This document shows, piece by piece, positions 57,092-64,000 of a stretch of 64,000 nucleotides of DNA. Under the pieces are notes generated by a model. That model was not told where the DNA came from and did no database searches. It worked only from the letters and a program-made list of their open reading frames with translations. Where the stretch lies: assembly GCA_009760855.2 (NCBI GenBank), contig WPIO01000212.1, positions 124,501-188,500 of the forward strand. Reading direction: 5' to 3'. Within the stretch, counting starts at the first letter, position 1. Each line of letters starts with the position of its first letter. The stretch comes from Cristatella mucedo. Its lineage: Eukaryota; Bryozoa; Phylactolaemata; Cristatellidae. The position numbers and the translations under genes were made by a program.

Positions 57092-58020
57092 GGCCCCGCC
57101 TCTCGGTCCGAGCCGCGCTGCCGCCGCGCGCGCGCAAGCGCACGGAGGCGCGGCAGATGCGATGCGTTCGCGCCGCGTTAATAGCCGCGTCGTTTGGCTG
57201 AAGCCCACCTGGCGGCCACCGGCTGGCGCCCGCCCGCGACCCCATTCGCCGGTATGCGGTTGACGAAACTTAAGAATTGCTCGCGCCGCCGTCCGTGCGC
57301 CGGGCTCTTTGAAACCGCTTCGAACCCGTTCGAGGTCGGAAACTGCGGCGGCGGCGGTGCAGCTGTGGCGCCCGTCCAATAGCTCGACCGAGTTCGACAG
57401 CTTCGTCGCTGCACGCGTGCACTTTAATTTTAAGCAGCCGTGCGAGCGAAAGGTTTCCAGGCGAAAACAAAAAACAGCTTTAGGTCCTTTAGGCCGCCGA
57501 ACGCTAGTGGGTCGCCGCGGAGACGGTGGCGCTGGTGGCGCCAGTTGCTGACCTCGGCCATCTTGGATGTGACGAGGCCGCGCCGGAGGCGAGTCGCTGT
57601 GCGACGCAGCCGGCGATGGGGGCGGGGCGCCTCACGCCGCCATGCTCTGAGCTTCGCGGAACGCCGCTGACGCGCTGTCGAACATCTGGAAACAATGGAT
57701 TGGAGTCGAGTAGACGTCTTAGAACGACGTCTTGGCGAAGGCTGACTTAACCCATTTACCACGAACGCGCCGTCGCGTTGCTTCTTGCAGACGTAGACCT
57801 AAGATGAAAGAACGACGCGAATTTCCTGTCAGTCAAGGTTAAGGCCAAGTTTGGCGCGCACGCGCGCCGAAGCAGCGCCAGCGAGCCAAGACTGCCGACT
57901 GCATAAACGCGCCGCCGGATAAGCTGCTAAAGCCGGCGAAGGCCCTCGCCGGAAGACGCTCGACGGTCCTCTTGTCGCGGTTCAGCTAATGCAGCGTCGT
58001 TTGTGCATAGAGCTCCGGGT
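57092..58020. other. PXYLP1 3' flank, CpG-rich then unique
   Basis: Probable 3' UTR and flank, with no evident AATAAA close to the stop codon. Overlapping ORFs on both strands are compositional. Confidence 0.45.
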
Positions 58021-58059
58021 CAGCTTGCGCTACGGGCACAGTGCCCATAGCGCAAGCTG
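58021..58059. repeat. 39-bp near-perfect hairpin
   Basis: Arms CAGCTTGCGCTACGGGCAC and GTGCCCATAGCGCAAGCTG pair over 19 bp with one mismatch (a G-U in RNA) and a one-base loop. There is no run of T after it, so it is not a typical terminator. Confidence 0.95.
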
Positions 58060-58630
58060 TTCAACGTAGTCGCCGGCGTCTATTTACATTCACGTTAAAT
58101 AGACACGTTTTAGAGCTATCCTTTTGGTAAATGATTTTGAGTCTAGTGTTTAAGGGTTGCGTTTCTTAAGGTTTTTTTAGAGGTTAGAGTTTTATTTGTT
58201 GGGTTTGAGATTTAGGGTTTAGTGTTAAGGTTTTATAGAGAGACTCTAAACAGAAAATGTAACATTATACGTGCTCATTAACCGTACACGTCGAACAGCC
58301 TACAATGGGCACCGCGCCCGTAGCAGAAACTAACGTGGCGCTACAATGCACGCACGACGCCGCGCTAGCTGTCCCGCTTGCTCTGCGGTGGCCTCGCTTC
58401 CATTTTTATTGCTCCAACTTCCGCCGACAGTTTCCACCGCCGGCTGCCTGCCGCGCCACGCCCGGGCATGCCCGCGCTCCTCGAGCCTTCGTTGCTCAGG
58501 CCTCGAGGCCACCTATTCGAAGATTACAACCTAACCGGCTTCAGGTCACTCTAAATAAACAAATATTAGCTTCTAAATAAATAAATATAAACTAAAAAAA
58601 AACAAAAAAACTTCTAAATAAGCAAATATT
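58060..58630. other. Intergenic, no gene
   Basis: Contains a T/G-rich stretch at 58140-58235 with TTTAGGG-like runs, and A-rich AAATAAAC repeats at 58550-58625. Confidence 0.5.
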
Positions 58631-58796
58631 AGCTGATTTAACAGACTTGTTTGTACAGCGTCAGAAGAGCCTTAACGACTGTCACCGCCGCTAGCAGTTG
58701 GCAGTAAAGGATCGCCCACTGCAGGATTCGAACCCACGACCTCTCGGTCGGTCAGGAAGAGCGAGCACCTTACCTCTATCACTCAGGAACCGCGAT
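58631..58796 (-). mobile_element. SINE-2
   Basis: On minus: GGTAAGGTGCTCGCTCTTCC, reduced palindrome, B box GGGTTCGAATCCTGCAG, body GCGGCGGTGACAGTCGTTAA to GTCTGTTAAATCAGCT. The internal palindrome is partly lost (GACCGACCGAGAGGTCG). Confidence 0.85.
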
Positions 58797-59680
58797 AGGA
58801 TAGCAGCACGTTGGCAGCGGTAGCTTGGTCGACGTAGCGCACAGACGCTTTGCGTCGCTTCGTTGTTCACTTTCGCGGGGCCACTCGCCGTCGTCGGGCG
58901 GGTGCTGCAGCCGCCGCCGGGCTCGGTCGGAAAGCGCCTCGCCCGGAAGTGCCACGCCCGCCTCATCAGCCCGCCCTCCCGTCGTCGGTCGCTCGTGCGC
59001 GCAGCCGGCGAGGCCGTCGGCGCTGCCTACCGTCGCGCGCCGCCCCGCGAGCTGGCGCTGGCTGGGCGGCGCGCGACGCCGCAGGAGCGGGGCGACAAGG
59101 CTACGCTCCTCCTCGATCGGCGCCGACACTCGCGTCCACTTCGACGATAGAATGCGTGCGCGCGGCGGCTTCTGACCGACGCCGCCGCCGCACGCACGCA
59201 CGCGCGCACTCGCGGAGAGGAGAGCGCGCGCGAGCGTCCTCCTCGGCGAGCGCCGTCGATTGGGCGCGACGCTTTGAGCGCGACGCCTACGCCGACGACG
59301 GGCGGAACGAGCCGTTTAGAGCCGCGATTTTCCGCTCGGCCGGTCGGCCGCGTAATGAGCGAGGCGCCCTCGGGGCTGGGCGCGGCGGCGCCGCGAGGCT
59401 GCCGCTGGCCGCCGCCGCCGCGAGGCTGGCGGGTGCGAGCATCGATCCGAAGAGCAGACAGACGCGGCTGCAGCGCTGACTGCAAGCTAGCGCGGCCGCC
59501 CGACGAGCTCGTCGCCTGACGCTGCCGCAGCGCGTGCGTGGCAGCGCCGCGGCAGTGAACGCATGCGTGATGGGAGCGAACGTGACCCAGGAACGACCTC
59601 GAGATTGTAGCCGAGCTTTGAAGGAGGGCCAGGCGGCTGCTTGAGTCGCGGAGGGAGGAGGGGCTGGCGTTAGAGAGGGA
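58797..59680. promoter_or_regulatory. CpG-rich region, function unknown
   Basis: Extremely CG-dense, especially 58900-59520. It includes a perfect 14-bp inverted repeat (GTCGCGCGCCGCCC at 59032-59045 and its complement at 59064-59077). It could be a promoter or first exon of a gene beyond the window. The 209- and 222-codon ORFs on opposite strands have no recognisable domains. Confidence 0.4.
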
Positions 59681-59974
59681 ATGTAGGGTTCGCAATGATT
59701 CTAGTATTGAAGGTCACCGCTTCAGTGATCGGGGCTTTAGACTTTAGGGCTCTTAGGGCTCGCACGAGGCTGGCTGCAGTCGTACACGCGTCGAGGCCGA
59801 GTTTGATCGAGTTTGATCAGCGAGCGGTCATGAGATCGCAATCGGCGAAAAGGCAGCTCCGTCGAAACGGCCGGCGTCCCATCGCGTTGCGGCGGCTTTC
59901 CGTGCGGAATCCGGTCCGCAGGCGTGTCCGGCAATGAATCGCAGTAGTTGAGGCTGGAGCGACAGGCCACGACC

Positions 59975-60055
59975 CTAATAATAACAATAATAATAATACA
60001 TTTAATACAGCACCCTCAGATAACAATCTCTTTCTAGGCACTTTACATTTGCTGA
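59975..60055 (-). mobile_element. L2-A LINE 3' tail
   Basis: (AAT)n, CAGCACCCTCAGATAACAAT, CTCTTTCTAGGCACTTTACA, TTTGCTG, antisense. Confidence 0.8.
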
Positions 60056-60067
60056 TCTTCGAACTTC

Positions 60068-60165
60068 ACAGGTGTAGTTTGACATCTTCTGAGAGGCAGA
60101 TACGCGATACCAGACAGAACACCGAAGCGGGCTCACATACATTTATTCAGACGGACGCCGCCGCG
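60068..60165. repeat. LTR-like repeat, partial copy
   Basis: GTTTGACAT-TTCTGA, GATACGCGATACC and ACAGAACACCGAAGCGGGCT match the left part of the 60216-60505 repeat. The sequence then runs into a (GAGTAA/GAGCCA)n stretch at 60170-60215. Confidence 0.7.
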
Positions 60166-60215
60166 GGCAAGTACGAGTAAGAGCCAGAGTAAGAGTAAGA
60201 GCCAGTGAGAGTAAT

Positions 60216-60505
60216 AGTTTGACATTGTCTAAGACGCGATACCGCACAGAACACCGAAGCGGGCTCAAAGACGTCTATTCTTACGGACGCTGGAGCTGGC
60301 CAGTACGCGACTGACCGCCCTGCATCCTCGACCTGACTCCCGGGCCTTTGGCGCCCGTTACTTGTATACCACTGTCATGAACCATAACAGGCCATAAGCC
60401 AACAACAGCGTCATAATCGCAAAATGACCATATTCCCCCTCGGTCTCAAGATCATATGGGCAGCAAAAACGAAACGTTATAACAGCGCAATAAAAATAGA
60501 TGCCG
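60216..60505. repeat. LTR-like repeat, full copy
   Basis: Its first 165 bp are almost identical to 61853-62014. Its later part (AACAGGCCATAAGCCAACAA, AATAAA) matches 26835-27120. With the 61.9-kb copy it brackets 1.35 kb containing a gag-like ORF, in the manner of terminal repeats. Confidence 0.65.
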
Positions 60506-60539
60506 TGCTTAACTGTCTTCTCATATAGCACGAGACTAC

Positions 60540-61575
60540 GAGGTCACGGCCGCTCGGAGGGGGAGGAGAGCAAGGCTGCTAACTCTGCTAACTTTCCGGC
60601 TGTATGTACGAGCACGAGCTTTGCCGCGTCGCCGAGCCACACGTCTTTCCACCGCACCACCAGTCTCCAATGCGGTACCAGTCTCTGCCAGCTCACGGGG
60701 CTTCCGGGAATTCGCTCTAACGCCGGCCGCTGTCTTCTGGACTGCAACCGGTGTCGCCTCTCGCGTCGCCCGTGAGGCAGACGCCTCGAGCCTCGGCTCC
60801 TGTCTACGACTGCCTTTATCAGCTCCGTCGGCCACTGCTGCGCCGCCACTGCCTTCGGTCTCTCGGCGTACAGCCTGTCGCGCCTCCGCGACGTACGCGT
60901 CTCGCTCGCGTCTTCTGCTGCTCGCACCTCGTGCGTCTCCGACGCCGGCAGTTCGGAAACCGAGGCGACCGCACTGTGCGCCACCATCTGCTGCTGCCAC
61001 TCCTCCTCGGTCTTCGCCTCCGACAGCTCGGCAAGCGTCTCGTGTTCCTTCTCGGCGAGCGTCTCGCCGCCTCCTTAGCGGGCTTCCTTCGCGCACTTCC
61101 GCCGACGCTAGCGCTTCGCTCCGTGCCGCCGTCGCCTCCGAGACCAGTAGCGCCGACTCGCTGGCCACCGGCGCTGTCTCGCTCTCTACCAGTGCTTTCC
61201 CAGCCGCCGCCGCCTCCTCCTCTCTGGCAGACAGAGTCTCCTCTCTGCGGCAGTCACAGCCATCTCTCTCTGCCGGACGCTGCCGTCTCTCTGTGCCGGA
61301 TGCCTCCGTCTCGCTCGTAGACGCCGCCTCTGCGGGCTCCCTCCACCGGCGTCTCTGCTGGTTCTGCCTTGGTCGCCCGGCACACCGTTGGCGATTGCTG
61401 CTGCCGCTTCCGGTCGCTCTTGCCGGCCTCCTCAGTCCGACCAGCGTCTACAAAATCCGAGCAAAGCAGCAGCCCTTTACCGGCCTCTACTTCCAGACGC
61501 TAGTGGGCTATCGCCTCCGCTTTCCGGGCACTCTGCCAATCCGACAGCCGCCGATACCACTCCTCACCTTTAGGG
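60540..61575. other. Internal part of the putative retroelement, biased composition
   Basis: Charged Arg/Glu/Ala-rich readings on minus and Ser/Ala/Pro/Arg-rich readings on plus (320 codons open) arise from GC-rich, quasi-repetitive sequence. No protease, RT or integrase motif is seen. It may be the C-terminal half of gag or noncoding filler. Confidence 0.35.
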
Positions 61576-61579
61576 CTTT

Positions 61580-61861
61580 TTAGCACTCACATTGCAACAC
61601 ATTCACAAGTGCTGCACGCCGCTGGGCGTAGTCGTCTGGTACCGAGTCAGGAAGGGTAGCAGCGAACTTTAATGCACAGCCTGCCAGGAACACAAATATG
61701 CACATGTGCCACAAAGCTGGATCGACTCCTCTTTCATTAAGCCTCCGCTGCGAGTCGAGCAGCCAGCTTACGAAGTCGTCCCCGACGTGGTAGTATTCCG
61801 GCATCATCTGCCGGCGCGAGCCACTCTGTCGCTTCTGCCGAAATAGCGTATAGTGTGACAT
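61580..61861 (-). CDS. Gag-like ORF of a putative LTR retroelement (fragment)
   Basis: 93 codons on minus starting at the edge of the 61853-62014 repeat. The segment GDDFVSWLLDSQRRLNERGV, then HMCIFVFLAGCALKFAATLP and RRAALVNVLQ has the helical layout of Ty3/gypsy capsid proteins: an F-WL helix, a hydrophobic (F)LxGxAxxxxxxLP, then a helix. No zinc knuckle or pol follows. Identification is by pattern only. A chance ORF in a repeat is the alternative. Confidence 0.4.
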   Translation of the reverse strand: MSHYTLFRQKRQSGSRRQMMPEYYHVGDDFVSWLLDSQRRLNERGVDPALWHMCIFVFLAGCALKFAATLPDSVPDDYAQRRAALVNVLQCEC

Positions 61862-62014
61862 TGTCTAAGACGCGATACCGCACAGCACACCGAAGCGAGC
61901 TCAAAGACGTCTATTCTTACGGACGCTGGAGCTGGCCAGTACGCGACTGACCGCCCTGCATCCTCGACCTGACTCCCGGGCCTTTGGCGCCCGTTACTTG
62001 TATACCACTGTCAT
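61853..62014. repeat. LTR-like repeat, truncated copy
   Basis: Direct repeat of 60216-60380 with about two differences in 160 bp, so the two copies are recent or homogenised. Similarity stops abruptly after ACTGTCATGA. Confidence 0.85.
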
Positions 62015-62282
62015 GACAGGAAGTGTACGCGTCCAAGTGTCTAAAGGTGCGAGACGGAGACAATTGAGGGAGACACTTATGTCCGCGAGAGGGCCGCGGC
62101 GCGTAAGAGAATAGCATACATATCTTACCGTGAAATCCCAAGCGAACGTACAGTACGAGCGCCATTTGCTCGGCCAGTCGGCAGAAGCACTTGTAGCCTC
62201 CGTCGCCGTATTGGCTGGCACTAGTAACGAGTAAAGAGACGAATAGAAGAGGGTCAGCCAACATCTAAAAGAAGAAGGGCAA

Positions 62283-62774
<492 letters not shown>

Positions 62775-62879
62775 TTGGGCAAACGCCAGTTTGGCCGGCG
62801 ACTCTACAGAGGCGGAAGTAGTAAGTGAGGTAAGGTACCCGTTAGCAGCGCGCTAGGTTTCACCGCGATGTCGCCGCCC

Positions 62880-62996
62880 AGGATGGCCCTGGGGTAAGGT
62901 GCTCGCCTTTGATGACCAAAGCTGTGGGCTCAAGCCCTCCGGCATATGTGAAGCATCTGGATACAGATAAGGTCTTCTTAGTGGGATTTCCAAACG

Positions 62997-62999
<3 letters not shown>
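62880..62999 (+). mobile_element. SINE-1
   Basis: CTGGGGTAAGGTGCTCGCC, B-box-like GGGCTCAAGCCCTCC, then GTGAAGCATCTGGATACAGA and the diverged stem-loop tail, running into the TA array. Confidence 0.8.
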
Positions 63000-63076
<77 letters not shown>

Positions 63077-63077
63077 G

Positions 63078-63129
<52 letters not shown>
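63000..63129. repeat. (TA)n microsatellite with TATG interruptions
   Basis: About 130 bp of TA, interrupted by TG at regular intervals. Confidence 0.98.
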
Positions 63130-63132
<3 letters not shown>

Positions 63133-63909
63133 TGATACCTCGGCTTACGAGTTTAATTCGTTCCGTGCCGGAGCTCGTAACTCAAATTACTCACAGGTCA
63201 ATTCAATTTTTCCCATTGAAATGCCGTTTATCCGTTCCGGACTACTAAAAAACTCTGCGGTTTTTGTCACGTGTTTTTAAATTAAAAATTTACTTATAAA
63301 CAACGAATATCTTTTTTATACAGTACAATAGAATGTCTTGCAATAAACAGGTTTTATTAATCCTGACAACTTGAAGATGCTACCAGAGTTAGAGGAGAAA
63401 GGCTGAAATGAATGTCTGAATCTTATCCGCCCTTCTCGCCGGGCTTTCCTCGCTTTCAGCTTATTGGCTGGGCATTTACGATCGGACGCGCCGATTGTTA
63501 TCAATTATGCGATGAACTCTCACACGATGATATTGCCTAAATGGAGTACATTACGTGCTTAGCTGTTCTTGCTGGTAGTTGGATTTAACACCGGGGTCTG
63601 GCGATCTTGTCCGCGCACCACGATGGCTCGCTCGAGTCTGTCTGGGAGCGAACCATCAGGCCTGCCCTTGGCGTCACATCCGGGTCGTAGGGCAGCTTCT
63701 TGCGACGGAACCTCGTTCGCTGCCCTACCCTTAATGTCCTGAGTAACCACAGGCAGTGTGACGTTCGCTGCGGCAACTAGCGGTGGATTAACTGAAGCTG
63801 GCTGGTAGCCCGAATTTTAGCTCGCAACTGAAAGCACAAATTAGCCTAAAAATAGCTCGTATGTCGAAACACTCGTTTGTCGAGACACTCGTAAGCCGTG
63901 GTACCACTG
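63130..63909. mobile_element. Mariner/Tc1-like non-autonomous element, 780 bp
   Basis: The left end CAGTGATACCTCGGCTTACG and the right end, inverted, CAGTGGTACCACGGCTTACG match over about 25 bp (AGT follows in both). Subterminal copies of CTTACGAGT/CGTAACTC/CGTATGTCG lie inside. It is embedded in a TA-rich array, the target type of TA-specific IS630-Tc1-mariner transposases. The inner 500 bp encode no recognisable transposase. A 63-codon minus ORF is unidentified. Confidence 0.8.
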
Positions 63910-64000
63910 CATATAAATAAATAAATATATATATATAAATATTTATAAAAAATATTTAACGTGCGTATATACACTAGCCTGTGGTGCCCTGCCCTGCCGG
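63910..64000. repeat. TA/AAATA-rich flank
   Basis: Continuation of the AT-rich array on the far side of the mariner-like element. It ends in unique sequence at the window edge. Confidence 0.8.

Noticed and set aside
58170-58235. Interstitial telomere repeat (TTTAGGG-like runs)
   Set aside because: Only one or two units resemble TTTAGGG or TTAGGG, without a regular period. It is T/G-rich chance sequence.
60621-61583. 320-codon plus ORF rich in Ser, Ala, Pro and Arg
   Set aside because: Open frames exist on both strands across the same GC-rich stretch, with no domain or start context. It is best explained by composition inside a putative retroelement.

Overview
This is a nuclear genomic window from an animal. 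The evidence is two split genes with GT-AG introns, CpG-rich patches around exons, and a dense load of eukaryotic transposons. It is not bacterial, viral or organellar. The coding exons are very GC- and CpG-rich with many Ala/Arg runs. The two genes are homologues of vertebrate SLC25A36 and PXYLP1, which lie close together in vertebrates (human 3q23, with SPSB4 between them). A chordate is therefore likely. A jawless vertebrate (lamprey or hagfish) would fit the base composition, but that is inference only.

Region 4.6-17.6 kb, minus strand, holds a complete mitochondrial pyrimidine-nucleotide carrier gene (SLC25A33/36 type). I assembled it from six coding exons: 17540-17503, 14574-14287, 11634-11557, 9045-8878, 5305-5010 and 4902-4655. 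All splice phases agree and the product is 371 aa. Its start codon sits in a CpG-rich stretch at about 16.9-18.2 kb. Region 55.8-57.1 kb, plus strand, holds the large 3'-terminal exon of a histidine-acid-phosphatase family gene that best matches 2-phosphoxylose phosphatase 1 (PXYLP1). Its upstream coding exon(s) were not found. The two genes are transcribed divergently. One exports or exchanges pyrimidine nucleotides across the mitochondrial inner membrane. The other trims the xylose phosphate that gates glycosaminoglycan chain growth in the Golgi. No direct functional link is claimed.

The 38 kb between the two genes, and the introns, are mostly mobile-element debris. (i) A CR1/L2-clade LINE family (here L2-A) has about 18 copies or tails, all ending in a conserved stem-loop followed by (ATT)n. 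(ii) A second, older LINE family (LINE-B) is present. (iii) SINE-1 has a tRNA-like head and carries the L2-A stem-loop as its tail. (iv) SINE-2 also has a tRNA-like head and contains a strong internal palindrome. (v) A 5.4-kb hAT element at 32427-37843 carries a decayed ZMYM1/TTF-type transposase gene, has 8-bp target duplications, and is itself invaded by one L2-A body, an L2-A tail and two SINE-2 copies. (vi) A 187-bp non-autonomous hAT at 46854-47040 is recognisably a member of the SPIN (SPACE INVADERS) group, known for horizontal transfer between animals. (vii) A 780-bp mariner-like element at 63130-63909 sits inside a TA array. (viii) An LTR-like repeat pair near 60.2 and 61.9 kb brackets a gag-like ORF.

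Simple sequence is also abundant. There are (GA)n arrays up to about 490 bp, a roughly 20-copy 17-18 bp minisatellite at 46.05-46.4 kb, several other minisatellites, AT-rich blocks, and a near-perfect 39-bp hairpin at 58021-58059. No rRNA, functional tRNA, CRISPR array or operon structure is seen. Apart from the two genes, the ORFs of 60-250 codons are GA/CT-tract artefacts, readings of CpG-rich DNA or transposon fragments.
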